Assembly (NCBI GenBank): GCA_946480695.1
Contig: CAMLKG010000014.1
Span: 50,345-114,344, forward strand
Reading direction: 5' to 3'
Length of the DNA stretch: 64,000 bases
DNA from: an uncultured Cellvibrio sp.
GTDB taxonomy: Bacteria; Pseudomonadota; Gammaproteobacteria; Pseudomonadales; Cellvibrionaceae
The notes under the pieces are model-generated. The model had not been told where the DNA came from, searched no databases, and saw only the letters and a program-made list of their open reading frames with translations. This document shows positions 1-8,048 of the stretch, in pieces (positions within the stretch are counted from its first letter, which is position 1; every line of letters starts with the position of its first letter). A program made the translations under genes and the position numbers.

Positions 1-103
1 CGGTGTCACGGAAATTCTTGTCTACACTTTGGTCTGCAAAACCTTTTTCTTAAACCACGAGTCCGATGCCGCATTTGCGGTTATACAAGGCAAGCTTATT
101 TCT

Positions 104-2671
104 ATGCAGCAATCCAATTCATCGGATGACCCGGCGATAGAATTGCCGGGTGATCTCGTTCCGGACAGTGTATTGGATACTTCCAATATTGCTCCCTGGA
201 GTATGGAGGCGATCAGTGGGGAGCTTTTCATTACGCCGGAATTATTGGCTGCGGTAACGCTTGATCCACCTCCCGTTAATTTCCTGGCTGACTTGCTGCA
301 ACTATTACCTACCGCAGATAAATATTTATTTATGCAGGCTTTTAATGCCGATCCGCGTGATCAGGATTATGAGCGATTGCGCTCCTGCGATTTGCGACTG
401 GTGGGTTTGGCGGGCGAACCGCAATTGCGGTTTGTTGCCCGCTTACAACCGGCAACGAATGATGGCAGTCGCTATTTTCAAGGCGTGATAATCGGTGCGC
501 GCCAATTCCTGACCCAGCCTGACGATGAATATGCGCTGCAATTTCTATCCGGCTTATTTGCGCAAAGCCCGATTCCCAGTTTAATTACCGATAAATATGG
601 TGTAGTGCTTGATATGAACCCGGCGCTGGGACGGATGTTCCAGTTGAGCCACGAACAGGCTGAAATGGCGGCAGGTTTTTATTCGATATTGCGCGATAAA
701 TACCTCGACAGCGACCCGATGTTATCCGCAGCCATCCAGTTGGTATACCAGCATGGGAAAGCGCAAACCATCGAAACCAATTATTTATTTCACGATATTC
801 ACAACAAGGTTCCTGCTGATAATAAAAATTTATTTTTTCGCGCAAGCTTTTTACCTATCTGCGACCGGAAAGGCGCGGTGGAGCGGGTCCTGATCCAATT
901 GCAGGATTTATCCCGCGAAAAAAGCGCGCGCGATGCCTTGCAGGAAAGTGAGGCAAGTTACAAAGCATTTATCACCCACAGCTCGGAAGCAATTTGGTGT
1001 TATGAAATGCAGCCGCCGGTTGCCGTTACGAAAGATGTGGGAACCCAGGTCCGGCAAATTACCGATAATGCGCGCCTGGTGGAGGCAAACAAAGTGCTGC
1101 TCACCATGCTTGGGGTTGAATCGCTGGACGATATTCTGGGAATGGGGTTAGTGGACAGTGGTTCGCGCAATTATGTTTTTGATGTCCATTATTTCGTTAA
1201 CAATAATTACCAAATGATTGACCACGATATCGTGCGCCAGGATCCCCGGGGCAAACAATATTATTTCCAGATTTGCTGCACCGGTATCCTGGAAGACGGT
1301 TATTTAAAACGGGTGTGGGGCACCACCAAGGATATTACAGCGCGAAAACGCTACGAAGATAAATTGCGTTACCAATCCCATCATGATTCATTGACCTCGT
1401 TACCCAATCGCAACAAATTGTACCTGGATATGGAAACCTGCTTTGAACAACGCAGCGCTGAACAAATCAGCGCGTTGTTATTGATTGACCTGGACCGGTT
1501 TAAGGAAATTAACGATACCCTTGGGCATAACGTTGGCGATCACCTGTTGAAATTGATCGGACCGCGCCTGGCCAATGAAATGTCAGAGATTCCCGGTACT
1601 GCGGCGCGTTTGGGAGGCGATGAATTCGCTGTGTTTTTACCGCGCATCCGCAGCGCCCACCAGGCTGTTGTATTCGGGCATCGCTTGCTGGATGCGCTGT
1701 CCCAGGAATTTGACCTGGAAGGCTTCACCACCCAGGTTACCGCAAGTATCGGCATTGCCATCAGCCCGCAGCAGGCGCAAGACCACCACGAATTAATGCG
1801 TTATGCCGACATCGCCATGTATTACGCTAAAAGCCAAATGCTCGGCTTATCGATCTATAGCCCGGAGTATGATCCCCATTCGACTAAACGTTTGGCGATT
1901 GTGAGTGAACTGGGGCGCGCGATTCGCGAAAACCAGTTGTGCCTGCATTACCAACCCAAAGTATTACTGAATGAAAAACGTTGTTACGGTTTTGAAGCCT
2001 TGATTCGCTGGGTGCACCCGGAGCTTGGTTTTGTACCGCCAAACGATTTCATCCCCATAGCGGAATTAACCAGCGTAATCCACCAGCTCACCGCCTGGGT
2101 AATAGAGCGCGCCGTAGAGCAATGCCGCCGCTGGCAAGACCAGGGCTTGGCATTGAGTGTTGCGGTGAATTTATCGGCGCGTAACTTGATGGATGACAAT
2201 ATTCCCAGGCTGGTCGATCGATTATTAAAAAAATATCAATTACTGCCGGCACGGCTTGAGCTGGAGATAACCGAAAGTTCCATCATGACTGACCCCACGC
2301 GCGCCTTGCGCAACCTGGAGGCCCTGCATATCCTGGGTGTGCACCTGGCCATCGACGATTTCGGAACGGGTTATTCATCGCTGGCTTACCTTAAACGCTT
2401 GCCGGTGCAAACGTTAAAAATCGATAACTCATTTGTGCGCAATATGTTGGAAGATTTGCAGGATGAATTAATTGTCAATTCAACAATCCACCTGGCCCAC
2501 AACATGGGGCTGACAGTGGTCGCAGAAGGCGTGGAAAACGAAGCCTTGCTGGAGCGTTTAAGGGAAATGGGATGCGATGAAGCCCAGGGCTATTTTATCG
2601 GCAGGCCTATGGCGGTTATAAACGCGGATGAATGGATGGTGGAATCCGGCTGGATTAAACAACCGCAGTAA
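104..2671 (+). CDS. PAS-PAS-GGDEF-EAL cyclic-di-GMP regulator
   Basis: Bifunctional-type c-di-GMP protein of about 855 residues. A first PAS-like segment lies near residues 160-270 (FAQSPIPSLITDKYG), a second near 285-415, then a GGDEF domain with an intact GGDEF signature near residue 504, then an EAL domain with EALIR near 631, LEITES, DDFGTGYSSL and AEGVEN. Both catalytic signatures look complete, so cyclase and phosphodiesterase activity are both possible; which dominates cannot be told. No transmembrane segment is evident, suggesting a cytoplasmic sensor. The frame is open to the first base of the window (a TTG lies at 29), so the true start could be upstream; the ATG at 104 is the first ATG but has only a weak ribosome site. 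It converges on the protease gene that follows. Confidence 0.88.
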   Translation: MQQSNSSDDPAIELPGDLVPDSVLDTSNIAPWSMEAISGELFITPELLAAVTLDPPPVNFLADLLQLLPTADKYLFMQAFNADPRDQDYERLRSCDLRLVGLAGEPQLRFVARLQPATNDGSRYFQGVIIGARQFLTQPDDEYALQFLSGLFAQSPIPSLITDKYGVVLDMNPALGRMFQLSHEQAEMAAGFYSILRDKYLDSDPMLSAAIQLVYQHGKAQTIETNYLFHDIHNKVPADNKNLFFRASFLPICDRKGAVERVLIQLQDLSREKSARDALQESEASYKAFITHSSEAIWCYEMQPPVAVTKDVGTQVRQITDNARLVEANKVLLTMLGVESLDDILGMGLVDSGSRNYVFDVHYFVNNNYQMIDHDIVRQDPRGKQYYFQICCTGILEDGYLKRVWGTTKDITARKRYEDKLRYQSHHDSLTSLPNRNKLYLDMETCFEQRSAEQISALLLIDLDRFKEINDTLGHNVGDHLLKLIGPRLANEMSEIPGTAARLGGDEFAVFLPRIRSAHQAVVFGHRLLDALSQEFDLEGFTTQVTASIGIAISPQQAQDHHELMRYADIAMYYAKSQMLGLSIYSPEYDPHSTKRLAIVSELGRAIRENQLCLHYQPKVLLNEKRCYGFEALIRWVHPELGFVPPNDFIPIAELTSVIHQLTAWVIERAVEQCRRWQDQGLALSVAVNLSARNLMDDNIPRLVDRLLKKYQLLPARLELEITESSIMTDPTRALRNLEALHILGVHLAIDDFGTGYSSLAYLKRLPVQTLKIDNSFVRNMLEDLQDELIVNSTIHLAHNMGLTVVAEGVENEALLERLREMGCDEAQGYFIGRPMAVINADEWMVESGWIKQPQ

Positions 2672-2711
2672 CACGCGGCACCTGGCGTTAATCTGTTCCG
2701 GATATTATGTG

Positions 2712-4217
2712 TTAGAAACTATGGTCCTGCATCTGCGCTTCGACATATTTAAGGCGTTCTTCAATCAACGCGGTGCGATAAGCATTGTCCTTGGTTAACT
2801 TCAACGCATTGCGCAATTGGATTTGGGCGCGGTCGTAAACCCCGTTCAAAATAAAATATTCAGCGCGCGCTTCGTGCACACCCAAAATATTACCCGCCAG
2901 GCCATTCACTTCGGCCAATAAGTACCAAACATAATCATCATTGCTGCGTTTGCGGGAGTAGCGGTCCAGTATCTCGGCGCATTGTTTGTAAAGCCCGGAT
3001 TTCATCAGGGCTTCTGCATGGCGAACAATTAACGGATAACTGTTCGGGTGCTTGGCCAACTGGGCTTCCAGGATGTCGAGCCCGGCCTTGTAGCGTTCGG
3101 CGGCGATTTCTATATCCGCGCGCATAATCTGGTAAGTCACGCGCCCGGGTTCTTTTTCCAACAAGGGCGCCAGGGCTTCACGCGCCGCATCGAACTGGCT
3201 GGCCTTGGTTAGGGCCAATGCCCAGCCGTAACGGCTGGCATCGGGCGACCGGCTTTCCCTATCCAATTCGCTCTTGAACATTTTGGCCGCTATTTGCGGG
3301 GTCTCTTCACTCTCCACCCGTACACGGCTGCGCATCAATTGGTATTCCAGGTCATCCATTGCGGGTTTGCGCGGATATTGCTGGGCGCGGTTGCGCGCAT
3401 CGGCCACGCGGGTTTCACTGACCGGGTGGGTCAACAGATATTCGGGAGGGCGGCGATTCAGGCGGTTTGCGCGCACCATCTCCTCAAACATGTCGGCGGC
3501 GGCATGGGGATCAAGGCCGGCTTCGATCATGGTTTGCATACCGATACGGTCAGCCTCCTGTTCGTTCTGGCGACTGAATGCAAGGGATGCCTGCTGCGCC
3601 GCAGCCTGGGTTCCCATAATAGCGGCCATCCCGGCATCGCTGTTATTGTTGGCCGCCAGTACCAGGCCCGCCAGCATTCCCGCCAGCATAGGCACCATCA
3701 TATTCTTCTGCTGCTCCAGGCGGCGCGCATAATGGCGTTGGCTAAGGTGGCCCAGCTCATGGGCAAGCACCGCTGCCAGTTGGTTTTCGGTCTTCGCATA
3801 GTTCAACAATCCGGTGTGCACCCCGATGATGTTGCCGGGTACCGCGAACGCGTTGAGCGTGTTATTTTCCACGACCACCAGATCGACGCGCTTCTCGGTC
3901 AGTTGGCTATAGGGAATCAGGCGCGCGAATAATTGCTCCAAATAATTAATGACCAATGGATCGGACGAAGTCGGCACCTGGCTGCGATAGGCGCGCAACC
4001 AGCGTTGGCCGAGTATTTTTTCCTGCACCGGCGAAATGGTTATTGAACTGGTGTCGCCGAGATCGGGTAACTCGATCTCGGCCCGGCTGGCCTGGGGGCT
4101 CACCAGCAGCCCGCCAATAAGCAGCAATGCCATACCTATGCACATCGGGAGGCGCGGGAGCAGGGTTAAAGCCGGGGAGCGAGGCATTTTCATGGGAAGG
4201 TTAACAAGCCTGGACAC
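2712..4217 (-). CDS. bepA: M48 metalloprotease with TPR repeats (BepA/YfgC-like)
   Basis: Periplasmic zinc metalloprotease and chaperone of the BepA family, which in E. coli acts on outer-membrane assembly intermediates such as LptD. The hydrophobic stretch MALLLIGGLLVS followed by QASRA is a signal peptide. The zinc motif HELGH is at residues 153-157 and the third ligand is in EQEAD near residue 221. The C-terminal 230 residues are helical TPR-like repeats. At about 501 residues it matches BepA (487). The start used is a GTG with AGGAG about 12 bases upstream; the in-frame ATGs at 4193 and 4187 would give a more usual signal peptide and remain possible. Confidence 0.88.
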   Translation of the reverse strand: MSRLVNLPMKMPRSPALTLLPRLPMCIGMALLLIGGLLVSPQASRAEIELPDLGDTSSITISPVQEKILGQRWLRAYRSQVPTSSDPLVINYLEQLFARLIPYSQLTEKRVDLVVVENNTLNAFAVPGNIIGVHTGLLNYAKTENQLAAVLAHELGHLSQRHYARRLEQQKNMMVPMLAGMLAGLVLAANNNSDAGMAAIMGTQAAAQQASLAFSRQNEQEADRIGMQTMIEAGLDPHAAADMFEEMVRANRLNRRPPEYLLTHPVSETRVADARNRAQQYPRKPAMDDLEYQLMRSRVRVESEETPQIAAKMFKSELDRESRSPDASRYGWALALTKASQFDAAREALAPLLEKEPGRVTYQIMRADIEIAAERYKAGLDILEAQLAKHPNSYPLIVRHAEALMKSGLYKQCAEILDRYSRKRSNDDYVWYLLAEVNGLAGNILGVHEARAEYFILNGVYDRAQIQLRNALKLTKDNAYRTALIEERLKYVEAQMQDHSF

Positions 4218-4396
4218 GGTAAGGGTGGACTCCTGGTATGGCTGGCCAAATAGGGAAGGGCAGAAAAAATTCGGCGTAACTCTAGCCTTTTTGACGTGTA
4301 AAGACTAGGTTAGCAACTTTTTGAGACCTTTTTCCCATTAGCCGGTTCGCTCGCCTGGGTAAAAAGTTGTGTTCGGGCAGAGAACAGGACCAGATT

Positions 4397-4660
4397 ATGG
4401 CCGCTGGGCAAATTAATTGTTTTACCCAACCTGTGACCTGTGAGTTGGATGCTTCCGGGTTGCGTTGCCCCTTGCCCTTGCTGAAGGCTAAACAGGCTTT
4501 ACGGGAATTGGCCCCCGGCGACTTGTTACGTGTATTGGCGACCGATGCAGGCTCGGTGCGCGACTTTCAGGCTTTTGCCCGGATCAGCGGGCATGAATTG
4601 GTTGGTTTTTGCGAGCGGGAAGCGGTCTTTTGTTATCTGCTGAAGAAAACAGCGGTTTAG
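4397..4660 (+). CDS. tusA: TusA/SirA-family sulfur carrier protein
   Basis: Small protein of about 87 residues with the family signature LDASGLRCPLPLLKAK, in which the cysteine of the CPxP motif carries persulfide sulfur, for instance towards tRNA 2-thiouridylation. The following LRVLATDAGSVRDF segment also matches the family. ATG at 4397 is preferred over the GTG at 4367 because AGGA lies 8 bases upstream. It is divergent from the BepA-like gene and about 55 bases ahead of the M16 protease. Family identity is secure; whether this is TusA itself or a paralogue is inferred. Confidence 0.82.
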   Translation: MAAGQINCFTQPVTCELDASGLRCPLPLLKAKQALRELAPGDLLRVLATDAGSVRDFQAFARISGHELVGFCEREAVFCYLLKKTAV

Positions 4661-4715
4661 TATTCCATCAAGCACAAATTTTTTGCAGTGGATGGACAGT
4701 CAAGTGAGTGTGTCT

Positions 4716-7607
4716 ATGTCGAAAGCGTGTTGCAAACAGATTGATGTCGTTTCTTCTGCAATCTATATAGTCTGCATCTGTTTGCTAATGCATGCCTCCT
4801 CCGGCCTTGCTCAAGGACCATCCAGGGCCGGGCAAGGCCCTATTCACATAACAAAAAGTGAAAACGATAAACGTGAATACCGCTATCTGGTATTGGAAAA
4901 TAAATTACGTGTGTTGCTTATCTCCGATCCTGCCACCGAAAAATCTGCCGCCGCATTGGATGTGAATATAGGGGCAAACCAGAATCCACCTGACCGTGAA
5001 GGATTGGCCCATTTCCTTGAACACATGTTATTCCTGGGAACGGAAAAATATCCGCGTGCAGGCGAATACCAGGAATTTATTGCGCAGCATGGCGGTAGCT
5101 ACAACGCCTACACCGCTGCGGAAAATACCAATTATTTTTTTGATATAGATAATGCCCAGCTCGACGCGGCGCTGGATCGCTTTGCGCAATTTTTTGTCGC
5201 ACCATTATTTTCTGCCGAATATGTAGAGCGCGAGCGCAATGCGGTAAATTCCGAATACCTTGCGAAATTAAACGATGATGGTCGTCGGGAATGGGATATT
5301 TATCGCGAGATTATTAACCAGGAGCATCCCGGCGCAAAATTTTCAGTGGGAAACCTGGCAACACTTGCGGATCGTGATGGTCGTTCGGTTCGCGATGATA
5401 TGCTGGCATTTTATGAGCAATATTATTCAGCGCACTTGATGAGCCTGGTGGTGCTGGGGCGCGAGCCCCTGGATAAACTTGAATCCATGGTTAGCCCGCG
5501 TTTCAGCGCAGTGCAACAGCGAGACGCAAAAATTCCATCGGGTTATCCGGATTTATTTTCCCAAGGTTCTTTACCTGCGAGCTTGGAGATCAAACCGGAG
5601 AAGGAGCTTCGCCAGTTAAACTTTGTGTTCCCCATTCCTAACCCCAACCAATTTTATAAAACCAAACCCTATGCCTACATTGCTAACATCCTGGGACATG
5701 AAGGCAAGGGCAGTTTGCTCTCGCTGCTGAAGCGCTTGGGATGGGCTGATGGAATTTATGCTGCCACTGGTTTGGAAAGTCGCGAAAATGCAATTTTTGA
5801 AATAAATATCCAATTAACACCGCAAGGCGTACTTGCCCGGCATCAAATTATCTCCCTGGTTTTTCATTGTATAGATCAGTTGCGTGAGCGCGGCGTTTCA
5901 AGTTGGCGCTATAGCGAGTTACAAATCATGGCAGACCTGAATTTTCGCTTCCAGGAAAAACGTGCCCCAATCGAAACTGTACGCGAATTGGCGCAAGCCA
6001 TGCGACACTATGCGCCCGGGGACATTCTCAGCGGCGGCTCCCTTTATAGGGAGTTCAACGAAAAACAGATTCAGAAAAGTTTGTCTTTTTTGCAGAAAGA
6101 AAAAGTTTTAGTCGCGTTAACCGCACCTGAAGTAGAGGCCTATCGCGTTTCGAAGCTTTATTTCGCTCCCTATAGCTTGCGCGCCGGTATCCCGGAAATT
6201 ATGGAACTAAAACCCGCGGTGCGTAAGGAGCTATCCTTGCCAGAAAAGAATCTTTTTATTCCAAAGCGCCTTACGGTAAAAACCGGCTCTATGCTTGAAC
6301 AGCAAGGGGAAGTGATTAACCGTAAACCGGAGTTAATTCTAAATAACAGGAATATGCGCGTTTGGTACACGCAGGATCGCGAGTTTATCCAACCGCGCGC
6401 GACTATTAATTTACGCATCAAGTCTCCCCTGGTGGCTTCCAGTGCCGCGGGAGCCGCGCAGGTGCAGTTATTTGCCGCACTGGTAAACGATCAGTTAAAT
6501 GAATACGCATATCCCGCCCACCTTGCGGGAATTGAACTTGCGTTAGAGCCACATAACCGCGGTTTCGATATTAAAATGTTTGGCTATTCCGGGCGCCAGG
6601 GTTTATTACTGAACAAAGTGATGACAGCCGTACGCACGGGAAAATTTAAAGAAGAGCGCTTCGCCTTGCTCAAGGAAAACTTGCTGCGCAGCCTGCGCAA
6701 TCAAAGCAAGGATCTTCCCTATCAGGTTTTGGCGAAACAAGTTCCCATGTTACAAACAATCCCGGGTTGGAGTAACGAACAACTTATCGCGGAACTTGAA
6801 TCAGTGACATTTGAAAAATTTAATAAATTTTCAAACCAGCAATTAATAGATGCGCGCATGGATGCTTTTTTCTACGGCAATTATTTCCGCGCTGAGGCGA
6901 TTAAGTTGGCCGTGCTGGCCGAGCACGAATTGTTGCAGCGCCAAATGGGGCGCGAATTGCCGCCGCAAAGGTTAGTGATGTTGCCTGGGGATTCTGCAAA
7001 GCCCTGGCTTTACATTTATCCCACAACACATGCCGATAATATTGTCGAGCTACTCATCCAGAGCCGCTCAAGCTCAATAGAAGACAATGCGCATATGCTG
7101 TTGGCGAGGCAGTTATTGCAACCGGCGTTTTATCATCAGTTGCGTACCGAAAAACAGTTGGGTTATGTCGTTGCTGCCATACCTTCGCCGCTGTTCACAC
7201 TGGAAAATACCTTAATGATTGTGCAGTCGCCTGTTGCGGATGAGGAAACCATCACCAATGAGGTCGATCAATTCCTGGATCGTCAATTGGAAACAATTAC
7301 CGAGCATTTCATGGTCAACCGTCAATCCCTGATAAACGAATTGCGCGAACCCGCACGTTCATTAAGGGAACAGAGTGATCGGTACTGGAATGCAATTGTC
7401 AATCTTGATGAGCAATTTACCCGTCGCCTTGACCTTGCGGATGCGGTTTCGCGCATCACGCCTGAATCGCTTGCCAATTATTATCGCGAAGTGTTTATGG
7501 ATAAAAACCGCCGCCTTTGGTTAAGCTCGCAAAAAATTACCGCACGTGAAAATTATTTACTCATTGATGACGTAACTGCGTACAAGCAATCGTTAGTTAC
7601 GCATTAA
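4716..7607 (+). CDS. M16 insulinase-family zinc protease (pitrilysin-like)
   Basis: Exported M16 metalloprotease of about 963 residues, close to protease III/pitrilysin in size. The inverted zinc motif HFLEH is at about residues 99-103, followed by the NxxxEY helix (ERNAVNSEY) carrying the third ligand. The C-terminal half shows the catalytically inactive M16 repeats, including the TEKQLGYVV segment typical of pitrilysins that binds substrate. The N-terminus has a hydrophobic run (AIYIVCICLLMHASSGLAQ) that reads as a signal peptide, so it probably degrades peptides in the periplasm. ATG at 4716 is chosen because it places the signal peptide normally; ATG 4692 and TTG 4683 are in frame too. 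Confidence 0.9.
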   Translation: MSKACCKQIDVVSSAIYIVCICLLMHASSGLAQGPSRAGQGPIHITKSENDKREYRYLVLENKLRVLLISDPATEKSAAALDVNIGANQNPPDREGLAHFLEHMLFLGTEKYPRAGEYQEFIAQHGGSYNAYTAAENTNYFFDIDNAQLDAALDRFAQFFVAPLFSAEYVERERNAVNSEYLAKLNDDGRREWDIYREIINQEHPGAKFSVGNLATLADRDGRSVRDDMLAFYEQYYSAHLMSLVVLGREPLDKLESMVSPRFSAVQQRDAKIPSGYPDLFSQGSLPASLEIKPEKELRQLNFVFPIPNPNQFYKTKPYAYIANILGHEGKGSLLSLLKRLGWADGIYAATGLESRENAIFEINIQLTPQGVLARHQIISLVFHCIDQLRERGVSSWRYSELQIMADLNFRFQEKRAPIETVRELAQAMRHYAPGDILSGGSLYREFNEKQIQKSLSFLQKEKVLVALTAPEVEAYRVSKLYFAPYSLRAGIPEIMELKPAVRKELSLPEKNLFIPKRLTVKTGSMLEQQGEVINRKPELILNNRNMRVWYTQDREFIQPRATINLRIKSPLVASSAAGAAQVQLFAALVNDQLNEYAYPAHLAGIELALEPHNRGFDIKMFGYSGRQGLLLNKVMTAVRTGKFKEERFALLKENLLRSLRNQSKDLPYQVLAKQVPMLQTIPGWSNEQLIAELESVTFEKFNKFSNQQLIDARMDAFFYGNYFRAEAIKLAVLAEHELLQRQMGRELPPQRLVMLPGDSAKPWLYIYPTTHADNIVELLIQSRSSSIEDNAHMLLARQLLQPAFYHQLRTEKQLGYVVAAIPSPLFTLENTLMIVQSPVADEETITNEVDQFLDRQLETITEHFMVNRQSLINELREPARSLREQSDRYWNAIVNLDEQFTRRLDLADAVSRITPESLANYYREVFMDKNRRLWLSSQKITARENYLLIDDVTAYKQSLVTH

Positions 7608-8048
7608 TTTCAGGAAATTGTTTAACGAATAATCGCGTGATGCAAATTGATGCATTAGTTTGCTTTTTTGTGGTGCGTATAGCGCAAAAATTATCAAAAT
7701 TTTTACTGATTTCTGCTTGGAGAATCGGAAAATTTTGGGTAATAATGCCAGCCCTGTTGCTTGGCCGGATTTTTATCATGTCGTTGTTATGCAGATTTCC
7801 GGATACAGCAAACAGTGCACCAAAATGTGCCCCTCCAGAGTGTTACCGTATTGGCTAGGGCTGGTAAAAAATTCCCACTTATGCAAGAATTCGGGGATTT
7901 TTTACACAAGAAAAAGGAATATTCCTCCTGTAACTCCATGAAAAAACTGCACTTTTGTGCAAATTTTGTGCGAAGCCCAGATCCAAATTCCTATATAGAT
8001 ACTACTGCTACATGATGTGCGCTGCTGCGCATAGCTGAGGAGATTTGA
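7608..8048. other. 440-bp intergenic region upstream of aceE
   Basis: No convincing gene: the short open frames here are cysteine-rich and lack coding character. Towards aceE there is an inverted repeat TGCAC-TTTT-GTGCA (7948-7961) overlapping a direct repeat TTTTGTGC (7953-7960 and 7964-7971, spaced one helical turn), a TATAGA hexamer at 7994-7999 that could be a -10 box, and an AGGAG ribosome site at 8038-8042. The repeats are operator-like but no regulator can be named. This is the likely promoter region of aceEF. Confidence 0.5.

Noticed and set aside
3294..3932. Plus-strand 212-codon frame opposite the BepA-like gene
   Set aside because: No family features, His/Arg-rich composition typical of an antisense shadow; the minus-strand frame has HELGH and a signal peptide.
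7637..8015. Several 70-90-codon frames upstream of aceE
   Set aside because: Overlapping in different frames, odd composition, no ribosome site; the region looks regulatory.
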